Origin: Ancylomarina sp048268005
GTDB taxonomy: Bacteria > Bacteroidota > Bacteroidia > Bacteroidales > Marinifilaceae
Direction: 5' to 3'
Length of the DNA stretch: 64,000 nucleotides
NCBI GenBank assembly: GCA_048268005.1
Contig: JBLWWJ010000001.1
Span: 1,240,001 to 1,304,000 of the forward strand
Numbering within the stretch: position 1 is the first letter of the stretch; every line of letters starts with the position of its first letter. The notes under the pieces are model-generated. The model was not told where the DNA came from. It did not search any database and saw only the letters and a list, made by a program, of their open reading frames with translations. This document shows, piece after piece, positions 16,794-25,559 of this stretch. The translations under genes were made by a program, and so were the position numbers.

Positions 16794-17744
16794 TTATTTA
16801 GCAAGTAGATTTATGCCCAGATAAAAAGCCGTAATTAATACAATTGTCGCGAAACAAACGGCATGATTGATATAGGCAATACGCTTTATTTCAGTATTTT
16901 CTATCGATCTGTTATTCTCTCCAATAAAAGGTTTGTTAACCGACTTCCCACCATAATCGTGGGCGCCACCAAATTGGCAATTCAGAATACCGGCCAGTGC
17001 CGATTCGGGATAACCCGCATTGGGACTGGTATGCGATCGACCATAGCGAAAAATAAAAATGAAGCCTCTGTAACTCAGGCTCACAAGTACCATCAAGAAG
17101 GCAGTGATACGAGCCGGAATAAAATTAGCCGCATCATCAATGCGGGCAGCCACCCGACCAAAATACAAGTATTTCTCATTCTTATAACCTATCATGGAGT
17201 CCAGGGTGTTGATCATCTTATAGGCCATCATAGCTGGTAAACCGCCCACAGCATAATAAAAGAGAGGTGCCACCACACCATCCGACAGGTTTTCAGACAG
17301 GGTTTCGAATACCGCCAAGCGGATCTCTTGCTCGCTAAGCCCTTTGGTATCACGACCTACGATCCATGACAAGCGTTTACGGCCAGCCTCCAAACCTTTC
17401 TCTTCCAGCTCCTTAAAAACCTCGTAGCCTTCTTGCAAAAGACTGCGATTGGCCAGTCCGTAAAAGACAAAAACTGAGGTAAATAGGATAAAAGCCCACT
17501 TTTCCCAGCCCAAGAGTAATATGGAAAGAAAGTAAAAGGATGAATAGATGAGTATAATGAGACTCAGGCTCATAAAAGCGCCCTTTAATATGCGATGTTT
17601 GCCATGATTGAGTTTTTCAGTCCCCAGACTGATCATATTGCCAAAACCCACGATGGGGTGTGGTAAGTTGCGGGGATCTCCAAGTATGAGATCCAGGGTA
17701 TAGCCTATAATAAGGGGTAATATTATGAGTTCGATTTGCTCCAT
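16794..17744 (-). CDS. cbiB: Adenosylcobinamide-phosphate synthase
   Basis: Membrane enzyme that attaches aminopropanol (or its phosphate) to adenosylcobyric acid. It carries the family signatures LILGDPRNLPHPIVGFG near the N-terminus, GRDTKGLSEQEI, ETLSENLSDGVVAPLFYY, MAYKMINTLDSMIGYKN and FGRVAARIDDAANFIPAR, then SPNAGYPESALAG. Several hydrophobic spans fit an inner-membrane protein. The start overlaps the end of the upstream cobD-like gene by 22 bp, indicating translational coupling in one operon. Confidence 0.95.
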   Translation of the reverse strand: MEQIELIILPLIIGYTLDLILGDPRNLPHPIVGFGNMISLGTEKLNHGKHRILKGAFMSLSLIILIYSSFYFLSILLLGWEKWAFILFTSVFVFYGLANRSLLQEGYEVFKELEEKGLEAGRKRLSWIVGRDTKGLSEQEIRLAVFETLSENLSDGVVAPLFYYAVGGLPAMMAYKMINTLDSMIGYKNEKYLYFGRVAARIDDAANFIPARITAFLMVLVSLSYRGFIFIFRYGRSHTSPNAGYPESALAGILNCQFGGAHDYGGKSVNKPFIGENNRSIENTEIKRIAYINHAVCFATIVLITAFYLGINLLAK

Positions 17745-18751
17745 TGAGTCAGTGCGTCTATTAAAAGTTGGTTTTTGTCTTCGGATAAGGTGGCGACACG
17801 AATAAATTGGTCACTGAGTCCTCTAAAGTTACTGGCATCACGAATCAGCAAGCCAAATTTAGAAATAAGCTGCTTTTTAAGCTCCGAAGCGGTCGATTTC
17901 TCTAGTTCGATCAAAAAGTAAGAGGTTTTTGAAGGCCATATTTTCAGACCTGGAATTTGAGCCAATTTTTCAGCAAAATTCTTTTGATCTGACTTATACT
18001 GTTTTACAGGAGGCAAAAAGCTCTGTTTTCTTTGCAGAATGTACTTTCCAGCCTCAATGGCTATGGAATTAACCGTCCAGGGAGGCTTGAAAAATTGGAT
18101 ATTCTGTACCATAGCCCGGTTTGCAATCAAATAGCCCAATCTCAGGCCGGGTATGGAGAAATTTTTAGTCAAGGATTTCACCAAAATCAAATTTGGGTGC
18201 TTATCAATCAAATCGATTGCCGATGAAATCGCATCAGTAAAGTCGATATAAGCTTCATCTACCACAAAAGTGCTCTTAGTGTTGTTTATAAGAAGCGATT
18301 CAAGGAAAGTCTTCTCAACAACGCGACCGTCCGGATTATTAGGGTTGCAAAGCCAAACCAGACCTTCACTAAAGAGGGTGGTAGTTTCCAGAACGGCCCA
18401 ATTCAGGTATTTAAGCTCATGTTTATTGACCAAACAAGCATCCTCGTACTCAGCAAAAGTAGGGATGATAATGGTCGAAGTCTTTGAATGATAGGTCTGT
18501 GCAATCAAGTAAAAGGCCTCAGTGGCCCCATTACAGGCCAGGACCTGATCCGTATCAATAGCCAGATCCTGAGCAATTAAGTCGCAAAGACTCTCAGCTG
18601 CAGGCTCAGGGTAAGCATGTATCTTATCCCAATTCGCTTGAATAAAGGCCTTTAGATCCTCAGATCTGCCGCCATACCAGATATTCGTCGAGAAATTGGC
18701 TTTAATAGGATGTGTATAGAGATAGGCGTCGTCGCCATGACCGTGTAACAT
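17723..18751 (-). CDS. cobD: CobD/HisC-like PLP aminotransferase-fold enzyme, probable L-threonine-O-3-phosphate decarboxylase
   Basis: A 342-residue fold-type I PLP enzyme. The N-terminus begins MLHGHGDDAY and includes FSTNIWYGG, comparable to the HGGD... FSANINP start of CobD. ACNGATEAFYLIA forms the cofactor-phosphate site, WLCNPNNPDG and VVDEAYIDF bind substrate and PLP, and SLTKNFSIPGLRLGYLI holds the Schiff-base Lys. CobD makes (R)-1-amino-2-propanol phosphate from threonine phosphate, the CbiB substrate. The 22-bp overlap with cbiB supports CobD over HisC, though histidinol-phosphate aminotransferase activity cannot be ruled out by sequence alone. Confidence 0.85.
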   Translation of the reverse strand: MLHGHGDDAYLYTHPIKANFSTNIWYGGRSEDLKAFIQANWDKIHAYPEPAAESLCDLIAQDLAIDTDQVLACNGATEAFYLIAQTYHSKTSTIIIPTFAEYEDACLVNKHELKYLNWAVLETTTLFSEGLVWLCNPNNPDGRVVEKTFLESLLINNTKSTFVVDEAYIDFTDAISSAIDLIDKHPNLILVKSLTKNFSIPGLRLGYLIANRAMVQNIQFFKPPWTVNSIAIEAGKYILQRKQSFLPPVKQYKSDQKNFAEKLAQIPGLKIWPSKTSYFLIELEKSTASELKKQLISKFGLLIRDASNFRGLSDQFIRVATLSEDKNQLLIDALTQWSKSNS

Positions 18752-18831
18752 ATTGAATATGAGTCGTGTTTATAATCAGTTGTCTAATTTCTTAGAAGTG
18801 TCAAATTAAGCGAATAAAGCCATAAAAAACA

Positions 18832-18867
18832 ATAGGTTTACAGCTGTAATCACATCTGTAAACCTAT
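18832..18867 (-). terminator. Terminator of pyrK-pyrD
   Basis: A 12-bp inverted repeat ATAGGTTTACAG / CTGTAAACCTAT with a 12-nt loop. On the minus strand it is followed by TTGTTTTTTATG. It contains the same TGTAAAC word found repeatedly at 21.5-22.1 kb. Confidence 0.65.
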
Positions 18868-18943
18868 CATTTAGTTGTTAAAGAAATAATTCTTTAATTA
18901 TTTACTGTATTAAAGAAATAAATCTTTAATCAATCATAACTCT

Positions 18944-19858
18944 CTATTTCAGATCAATAGCACCAATCAAGTCATTAATATCACTCACCTGATGACGAAT
19001 CATATACTCTTTTATCCCTTCTACAATCTTCACACTCACCTGAGGGTCGATAAAATTAGCTGTACCAATCTGAAGTGCCGTTGCACCTGCCAGAATGAAC
19101 TCGATGGCATCTTTGGCATTCATGATACCGCCTAAGCCAACCACAGGGATATTAACCGCCTGAGCTACCTGCCAAACCATTCTAAGGGCTACAGGCTTAA
19201 CTGCAGGGCCTGAAAGACCTCCTGTTACGGTTGATAAGAGGGGTTTACGGGTCTCAGCATCAATTGCCATACCCAAAAGTGTATTAATCAGGGAAACTGA
19301 ATCGGCTCCTTCACTTTCTACAGCCTTTGCAATGGAAGCAATATCGGTGACATTGGGTGATAATTTCACCATAAGGTGCTTCTTATAGACTTGACGGACT
19401 GCACGCACAACCTCCTGGGCCGAAGCACATGAAGTTCCGAAGGCCATACCACCTTCTTTTACATTAGGACAAGAGATATTCAGCTCAATGCCCGGAATAT
19501 GCTCCAATTCGTTGATCATAGCGGCTGTTTCCACATAATCCTCTATCACCGAACCCGAAACATTCACCATCACATTGGTCTGATAGTCCTTGATTCGTGG
19601 GTAGATGTCCTGACAGAAGTTTTCAACTCCCTTGTTCTGTAGTCCCACTGCATTTAACATGCCTGAAGGCGTTTCAGCCATTCTAGGGTAAGGATTCCCT
19701 TCGCGGTGATGTCTGGTGGTTCCTTTAACAATTATGCCACCTAAATCGCTTAAATCGATGAAATCAGTGAATTCTTCACCAAAGCCGAAGGTGCCTGATG
19801 CTGTCATGACCGGGTTCTTTAAAACCAGATCCTTAAGTTTTACTTCTAAATTTACCAT
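18944..19858 (-). CDS. pyrD: Dihydroorotate dehydrogenase B, catalytic subunit
   Basis: Oxidises dihydroorotate to orotate in pyrimidine synthesis as the FMN subunit of the NAD-linked type 1B enzyme. Motifs: NPVMTASGTFGFG, KGTTRHHREGNPYPR, LNAVGLQNKG, NISCPNVKEGG (with the catalytic-loop Cys of class 1B), VKLSPNVTDI, GLSGPAVKPVALRMV, GLGGIMNAKDAIEFILAGATALQIGTA (FMN phosphate site). At 304 residues it has the normal length. It overlaps pyrK by 7 bp, and the two subunits are made from one mRNA. Confidence 0.96.
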   Translation of the reverse strand: MVNLEVKLKDLVLKNPVMTASGTFGFGEEFTDFIDLSDLGGIIVKGTTRHHREGNPYPRMAETPSGMLNAVGLQNKGVENFCQDIYPRIKDYQTNVMVNVSGSVIEDYVETAAMINELEHIPGIELNISCPNVKEGGMAFGTSCASAQEVVRAVRQVYKKHLMVKLSPNVTDIASIAKAVESEGADSVSLINTLLGMAIDAETRKPLLSTVTGGLSGPAVKPVALRMVWQVAQAVNIPVVGLGGIMNAKDAIEFILAGATALQIGTANFIDPQVSVKIVEGIKEYMIRHQVSDINDLIGAIDLK

Positions 19859-20616
19859 TTCAAGTCCTTTATATTGAAGACAGGGCCCTCAGTACATACA
19901 CATTTATTACCCTTTTTCGTGTCCGTTACACAGCACAAACACGCACCAAAACCGCAAGCCATGGTGTTCTCAAGAGAAACCTCACAAGAAATACCTTTGG
20001 ACTCAGAATAAGCTGCTACAGCCTTCATCATCGGCTCAGGACCGCAAGTGAAGCTATAATCAAAGCTCTCATTCTCAAGAACCGAATGCTGAGTAGGATA
20101 ACCTTTCTCACCTTGAGAACCGTCCTCTGTGGTCACTAAAATGCGTCCATATGGCTCATAGGCCTTTAAACCAACCGCATCGTAAGAAGAACGAACACCC
20201 AAAATGGTGGTCACCTCGTTACCAGCTTCGTGCAAGTATTTAGACAAGTATAGTAAGGGAGCGACGCCACAACCACCACCAATCAGTAGTGTTTTAGCGT
20301 TTTTAGGTATCGCGAAAGAGTTCCCCAGAGGGTAAACCACACTCAGCTTGTCTCCAATTTTAAGCTCACCTAAGGATCTGGTGCCTTCACCAATGCGCTT
20401 GACAAAGAGTTGGATGACATTTCTATCGTAATCCACGTTATGGATGGATAAAGGGCGGCGTAGGAAAACCGAGTTGTTATTATCGACTCTAACGTTAACA
20501 AATTGGCCTGGCAGAATCTCAGGCAAAGCTTCATTTGCTTTAATATCGAGCACAAAATGCTCACAATTGAGTTCTTCGTACTTAATAAGTTCAAAGTCCT
20601 GAATGAGTTTCTTCAT
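19852..20616 (-). CDS. pyrK: Dihydroorotate dehydrogenase B, electron-transfer subunit
   Basis: FAD and [2Fe-2S] subunit passing electrons from PyrD to NAD. Residues 70-80 contain FLRRPLSIHN (FAD-binding RxxS pattern), then LLIGGGCGVAPLLYL (NAD site), and a C-terminal cluster-binding region ENTMACGFGACLCC ... CVCTEGPVF with four Cys. At 254 residues it matches PyrK. Upstream of pyrD with overlapping coding. Confidence 0.95.
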   Translation of the reverse strand: MKKLIQDFELIKYEELNCEHFVLDIKANEALPEILPGQFVNVRVDNNNSVFLRRPLSIHNVDYDRNVIQLFVKRIGEGTRSLGELKIGDKLSVVYPLGNSFAIPKNAKTLLIGGGCGVAPLLYLSKYLHEAGNEVTTILGVRSSYDAVGLKAYEPYGRILVTTEDGSQGEKGYPTQHSVLENESFDYSFTCGPEPMMKAVAAYSESKGISCEVSLENTMACGFGACLCCVTDTKKGNKCVCTEGPVFNIKDLKW

Positions 20617-20782
20617 ACGTTTTTAAAGGTATAAAATGGAAGCATAAGCGCTCTAGAGGCATCAAATGCTGTTTAATAGTAAATCGAGCTCAAAGATAAG
20701 TGAAATATTAGCTTAGACCAAGGGAAATTAGCTCACCCAAAGACTTTAAAATGATTCAAAACAAGCAGGCTTATAGGACAGA

Positions 20783-20818
20783 CAAAAAGAAGCCCTAGAC
20801 GGGTATCTAAGGCTTTTT
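20783..20818 (-). terminator. Terminator of the XRE-regulator gene
   Basis: AAGCCCTAGA (20790-20799) against TCTAAGGCTT (20806-20815); on the minus strand it is followed by CTTTTTGTC. Confidence 0.65.
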
Positions 20819-20850
20819 AAACGTTTATAAATGACTCATTGGGAGTATAC

Positions 20851-21285
20851 TTAAGCTGGATTATATTCCTTAAAGGTCTTATCGCTATAGAAAACAACCA
20901 CTTTTTCAATCTTTTTGCCTGATAAAAAAGCCGACATATCAAGATCTGGCATCTGATCAGGCTTATTTTCAGACGGCTCGGGCGTTTCTTTTTTGAGTTT
21001 AGGGGGCTGACTGTTCTGATAGGGGGCAGGTTCTTCCTCTTTTATCACCTCCTGGAATAAAGAAGCAGAATCTTGCTTCTTACTCATCTCACCACTGCCA
21101 GATATTAACCAATCCCCACTGATATGAGGAAAAGAGCGCATAATCTTCTGTATAAAGTCCAGGCTGGGGTTGTTACGACCTGATAAGATATGAGACATGC
21201 TAGAGCGCTGTACACCAATAATATCGGCAAATTTAGAGGCACTTAGCCCTTCAGAGTTGAGTAATTGAATGATTCGGTCTTTCAT
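20851..21285 (-). CDS. XRE-family HTH transcriptional regulator
   Basis: A 144-residue regulator. Residues 1-62 form the HTH: MKDRIIQLLNSEGLSASKFAD, then IGVQRSSMSHILSGRNNPSLDFI. The rest is a low-complexity Pro/Glu/Lys linker ending in KIEKVVVFYSDKTFKEYNP, a tail seen in Bacteroidota XRE proteins. ATG 21285 is preferred because it begins at the helix of the HTH; an upstream ATG (21306) adds seven residues. Its promoter (21366-21397) opens into a 1.56-kb non-coding region that holds several copies of TGTAAAC, which might be targets of this or another regulator. Confidence 0.82.
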   Translation of the reverse strand: MKDRIIQLLNSEGLSASKFADIIGVQRSSMSHILSGRNNPSLDFIQKIMRSFPHISGDWLISGSGEMSKKQDSASLFQEVIKEEEPAPYQNSQPPKLKKETPEPSENKPDQMPDLDMSAFLSGKKIEKVVVFYSDKTFKEYNPA

Positions 21286-21365
21286 ATTTAAACTATTATA
21301 AATCAAAGAAGAGTAGAAAATTCTTCCTTTATATTTTGTTACAATTGTTAATCCTCGATTCGGTA

Positions 21366-21397
21366 CAAATGTAATTTAAAATTTACAATTATCAAAA
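21366..21397 (-). promoter_or_regulatory. Bacteroidota-type promoter of the XRE gene
   Basis: On the minus strand TTTG (21396-21393) is followed after 19 bases by TACATTTG (21373-21366), an excellent match to the TTTG and TAnnTTTG elements. Confidence 0.65.
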
Positions 21398-22763
21398 TTA
21401 ACAATTCACACATGGCAACACTAATAATACACAAAAGTAACTTCACTTACTGGACGCATTTGTTACAGATGTTACCCGCATTTAACTCATAAATTACAAT
21501 TAAAATGAAAAGTGTTTAAATTAGAGATCATTCTATCCCAACACAGCCTATTTATTAGAGATGTTTACATATGAGTCTGTAAACAAGTCAGAGAAATTAG
21601 GGTGAATAGACTCTATGGATCTGTAAGCTAAATAATTCATTAACTAGTCACTTAGACTGTGAATATATAGGAATTACAAGCTCTGTAAACAGATATTACA
21701 GCTGTATTTAACTATATTGAAGTAAATTACATGCAATTGCACTTAAATGCCTGATAACAAGTGATTATAATGACTAAACGACATGATAATAAGCTTGGAT
21801 TTTAATAATATGTTACCAATGTGAAATTAAAGTTGAAGTATTACTTTATATAAAGACTTTAAAGTGCTGGTTTTGTGATTTAGATCCTAAGTATATTGAG
21901 GTTTACAGAAGAAAGGTTTTTAGGTTTCATAAGTAAACAAGTAGATGAGTTTTCTTTTGATAACAAATTGCAATTATTTACAAATGTGTTGAATTCTGGA
22001 TTTATCTTTATGTAACTTCTGTAAACTCATAATAATATGGTTTGTTTTTAGCTATTCACATATGTATCATGTGTGATTTTTAAATTTTCTTAATTTAATT
22101 TCGATTTGTAAACTCGATATTTCACCAATAACACCCCCTACCCAATTATAAATTCATTGACAATTGTAAAATGCATGTCCTTCTGGACAGCACGAATTAA
22201 ATATGTGAATCTCAGAAGGCCTTTTTACGAGAAGAAAAATCACACAACCCATGTAAATCAATACTTTAAACAATAATACTACTGATGATTTAGCCCTTTA
22301 AATCAATCTCATCTAGATAAAATCGGTCTGAAATTGTCATTTTAGGCTTAATTTTCTTTCATTTCAGAAAAGGGAAGCGAGCTGCATCCATCTGTTAATT
22401 ATTATTAAACCAATAAAAAAATCTTATTGAAAAAAAATACCCTCTCCTCCTAAATGAGGAAATATTGAAAAGAAAATGGGATCGAATTTTAATGAAATTC
22501 TTGATAGGAAGTAAATACTCTTTTTACGAGATATTTATTGGTTTTATATTGACATAAACCCGTCCTTATGTACAGTTCAGATAAAATATGCAATTCTCAG
22601 GAAGTTAAATAGCAAGGAAAACTGGGCTTAAGTTTAGCGTTCCAAGTACTTATAAGCTTTTTACAACAATAAGACTGGTCAAGCAAGCAGACTAAAACTC
22701 ATATTTTAACTGCCAATTTTGAAAATTGAGTGGATTTAGACTATGAATGAGCTTCAAAAAATT

Positions 22764-22809
22764 AAACTGGTGTGGATACGAAAATTATTTTTCGTATCCA
22801 CACCAGTTT
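22764..22809 (-). terminator. Strong hairpin terminator below the permease pair
   Basis: A perfect 21-bp inverted repeat (22764-22784 with 22789-22809) around a 4-nt loop. Both outer flanks are A/T-rich, so it may act in either direction. Confidence 0.75.
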
Positions 22810-22848
22810 TTATACTTTTAAAAAATCGAATCTCAAAACCAATTTCCA

Positions 22849-24108
22849 TTACTCATCTCTAATGGCATCAATCGGTTTGATTGCTACAGCGCGCTTGGCA
22901 GGAATAATTCCAGCGAGAATACCAGCAAAAATCAGAATACCCAAAGCCATCATCGCTAATTGGAAATCGACTTCAGGATGTGTGAACATAGGCTGCTCCC
23001 CTCCGCTTTTTTCAATGGCCAGACTTAGCATCTCCAATAAACCGACCCCGATGACTAAGCCAACCCAACCGGCCAAGCCTGTCAATACCACCGATTCAGT
23101 AATCACTGAACTGATAATCATGGATGGTGATGCTCCAATGGCTCTTTGAATGCCGATTTCTTTGGTTCGCTTTTTCACAATAAAAAGCATGATATTACTA
23201 ACCCCAATAATACCAGCCATTAGAGTCCCTATTCCTACAATCCAGATTAAACCTGAAATGCCCATAAACAGTTGATTGATCTTAATAAACTCCTTTTCAA
23301 CATTATGAGATCCAATGGCCCTTCCATCATCTGGGTGAATTTTATGACGTCGTTTCAATAAAGCCTTAACCTTATCTTCCACATAACTGGCTGTGTAATT
23401 ATCTTTGGATGTAATGGAATAATGACCGACTCGAGTACCATAATTGTATGTTTTTTGAAGTGTTGTGAAAGGAATAAAAACGCACTGATCCTGCCACTCG
23501 CCCCAACCTTGTGAGTGCATGGAATGAAAAACGCCAATAACCTGAAAGAAAATGCCATTGATTTTAATATACTCGCCAACGGCATCATCATATTCAAAAA
23601 GGACCTCATTCACACGTTTACCGATTACGGCCACCTTTCTATTTTTCAAAAGATCAATCTCATTTAAAAAACGTCCCGAATACATATTCACAGGATCAAT
23701 TTTATTCACATCAGGCACGTCGCCCAAAATACTAAAAGCACCTGTTTTAAGCCCTCTTACCACATTATTATTACCATCCCCGCCTCTGGCCTGGATTCTT
23801 GGCGCCAACAACTTAATTTCAGGTATATTGTCTAAAATAGCCTTAGTATCATCATTGTTGAAATGATAGCGTCTCCCCTGTTTAAATCCTTTATAAGCTT
23901 TAGTGGTGGGTTGTGCCCAAACGAAGACTGAATTGGTGGCAAAATCGCCCATCCCATAATAGACCCCATTCTCAAGTCCTTTACCTGAGCCCAGCATAAT
24001 TATGAGCATGAAAATCCCCCAAAAAACACCAAAAGCTGTCAAGAAAGTCCGCATCTTATTGCTTTTAAGTGCCATATAAACTTCGGTCCACCTATCTTTA
24101 TCAAACAT
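22849..24108 (-). CDS. MacB-like ABC transporter permease (FtsX family), copy 2
   Basis: A 419-residue MacB-type permease. The N-terminal MFDKDRWTEVYMALKSNKMRTFLTAFGVFWGIFMLIIMLGSG contains the first span. Residues about 50-270 form the extracytoplasmic MacB core domain, and the last 130 residues hold three further spans with IGVSNIMLFIVKKRTKEIGIQRAIGASP, the coupling helix that contacts the ATPase. Four spans with a large periplasmic loop are typical. No cognate ATPase (MacB/LolD-type) gene lies in the window. It is paralogous to, and downstream of, 24155-25381. Substrates of such pairs include peptides, lipoproteins and antibiotics; none can be inferred here. Confidence 0.88.
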   Translation of the reverse strand: MFDKDRWTEVYMALKSNKMRTFLTAFGVFWGIFMLIIMLGSGKGLENGVYYGMGDFATNSVFVWAQPTTKAYKGFKQGRRYHFNNDDTKAILDNIPEIKLLAPRIQARGGDGNNNVVRGLKTGAFSILGDVPDVNKIDPVNMYSGRFLNEIDLLKNRKVAVIGKRVNEVLFEYDDAVGEYIKINGIFFQVIGVFHSMHSQGWGEWQDQCVFIPFTTLQKTYNYGTRVGHYSITSKDNYTASYVEDKVKALLKRRHKIHPDDGRAIGSHNVEKEFIKINQLFMGISGLIWIVGIGTLMAGIIGVSNIMLFIVKKRTKEIGIQRAIGASPSMIISSVITESVVLTGLAGWVGLVIGVGLLEMLSLAIEKSGGEQPMFTHPEVDFQLAMMALGILIFAGILAGIIPAKRAVAIKPIDAIRDE

Positions 24109-24154
24109 CGTGATTGTATTTATGAGTATTGAGTTTATTTAATTCTTAAATCAG

Positions 24155-25381
24155 CTATTCGTCAGCCAAGGCTTCAATTGGTAGAATGGAGGCTGCTTTT
24201 CTTGCTGGAAAAAATCCAGCTATGGCTCCGGACAAAACCAATAATACTGTTGCACTAAATGCCACACGAAGATCCACGGAAGGGTTCATGAAAAATTCAA
24301 TCTGGGTATGGGGCGCTAAAAGCTCCAAAAGAATGACGCCCATTGCCAAACCAACATAGCCTGCTACGGAAGTAATCAATATGGATTCAGTCAAGACCAA
24401 TGAAATGATAGACAGCGGTGTTGCTCCAAGGGCTTTCCGAATACCAATTTCCCGCGTACGTTCTCTAACAACAATAATCATGATATTACTGACACCCACA
24501 ATTCCTGCGATAATCGTCCCTATACCTATAATCCAAACGAACAAGCGTATCCCGGCAAATAAAGCCATGGTTCGCTGATAATTTTCCATATTATTATTGA
24601 TAAACATGGCACGTTTATCTTTGGGATCGAATTTATGGCGAGCAGCAAAGGTGTTGATCAATTGCTTTTCCATATGCTTTAACTCCTCAATATCATGGGT
24701 CTGAGTCGTAAAAGACATGTTCGATATTCGGTTGGCCCCATCAAAAACACGTTGGGCTGTGGAAATGGGAATATAGACACGCTGAAGATCTCTTTCGGAA
24801 TGATCGGTAAATGTGCCGATTACCTGAAATGGAATATTGTTGATTTTGACATATTTCCCAACAGGCTCCTCTTTTTCAAACAGGGCATCTTCCACGACGG
24901 TAGAAATAGAAACAACTTTTCTGTACTGCTTGACATCAATTTCATTGAGGAATCGCCCTTTCAAACTGGTGGTATTCTCCAGAGTTTCAGTATCGGGATG
25001 AACGGCAACAATAGAATAATTGACAAATTCAGTTTTGTAGGTGATCAGGTTATTTCCACGAATGGTAAAGCGGGAACTAATCTTATCAACATCCAGACCA
25101 GATTGTTTGGTGCGGGAATAATCTTCATTGGTAAATTGAATTCGCCTGCCCGGTTGCATACCACTGAAGGCCATACTGGTTTGTCCACTATACAACCAAA
25201 GGCTATTTTCAGCATCCGCCTTAAATTGATTGACGACCCCATTTTGAAGTCCATTACCAGAACCGAGTAGAATGATGAGCATAAAAATCCCCCAGGATAC
25301 ACTGAAGCCAGTCAGTATAGTGCGAAGTTTATTCTTTCGAATAGTTTCGTAAATTTCTTGCCATTTATCAAGATCGAACAT
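24155..25381 (-). CDS. MacB-like ABC transporter permease (FtsX family), copy 1
   Basis: A 408-residue paralogue of the next gene, starting MFDLDKWQEIYETIRKNKLRTILTGFSVSWGIFMLII. It has the same topology: one N-terminal span, a periplasmic MacB domain, then three spans including VSNIMIIVVRERTREIGIRKALGATP. The pair is separated by 46 bp, so they are likely co-transcribed, and may form a heterodimeric permease. The upstream gene of the operon is this one. The energising ATPase is missing locally, unlike in most macAB clusters. Confidence 0.88.
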   Translation of the reverse strand: MFDLDKWQEIYETIRKNKLRTILTGFSVSWGIFMLIILLGSGNGLQNGVVNQFKADAENSLWLYSGQTSMAFSGMQPGRRIQFTNEDYSRTKQSGLDVDKISSRFTIRGNNLITYKTEFVNYSIVAVHPDTETLENTTSLKGRFLNEIDVKQYRKVVSISTVVEDALFEKEEPVGKYVKINNIPFQVIGTFTDHSERDLQRVYIPISTAQRVFDGANRISNMSFTTQTHDIEELKHMEKQLINTFAARHKFDPKDKRAMFINNNMENYQRTMALFAGIRLFVWIIGIGTIIAGIVGVSNIMIIVVRERTREIGIRKALGATPLSIISLVLTESILITSVAGYVGLAMGVILLELLAPHTQIEFFMNPSVDLRVAFSATVLLVLSGAIAGFFPARKAASILPIEALADE

Positions 25382-25506
25382 GGGCTATGTAATTGGTTCA
25401 AATTATTCAATTATCTATGAATAGTGACCCAATGGTGGTTTTAATAGCTAAGGTGGTGGTTTTCTGAACTCAAGATAAACAAAGATTTGGAAATGAGCAA
25501 AATAAA

Positions 25507-25530
25507 AAAAGTCACCCTAAGGTGACTTTT
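25507..25530 (-). terminator. Terminator of the TonB-dependent receptor gene
   Basis: AAAAGTCACC-CTAA-GGTGACTTTT, a perfect 10-bp stem, 30 bp beyond the stop codon. Confidence 0.78.
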
Positions 25531-25559
25531 AAAATATATTCCAGCTGTAGAATACTGAC

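Larger units (their letters stand above)
21286..22848. other. Long non-coding region with TGTAAAC words
   Basis: No gene of substance was seen in about 1.56 kb. It contains the XRE promoter at its left, a hairpin terminator (22764-22809) at its right, and six exact TGTAAAC/GTTTACA words at 21563, 21578, 21684, 21901, 22020 and 22107. Composition is very AT-rich. Six-frame reading shows only short ORFs with no family recognised; a decayed gene cannot be ruled out. Confidence 0.5.

Noticed and set aside
25045..25302. Other minus-strand or plus-strand ORFs inside the MacB and TonB genes
   Set aside because: Shadow frames of real genes, without ribosome sites or conserved residues.
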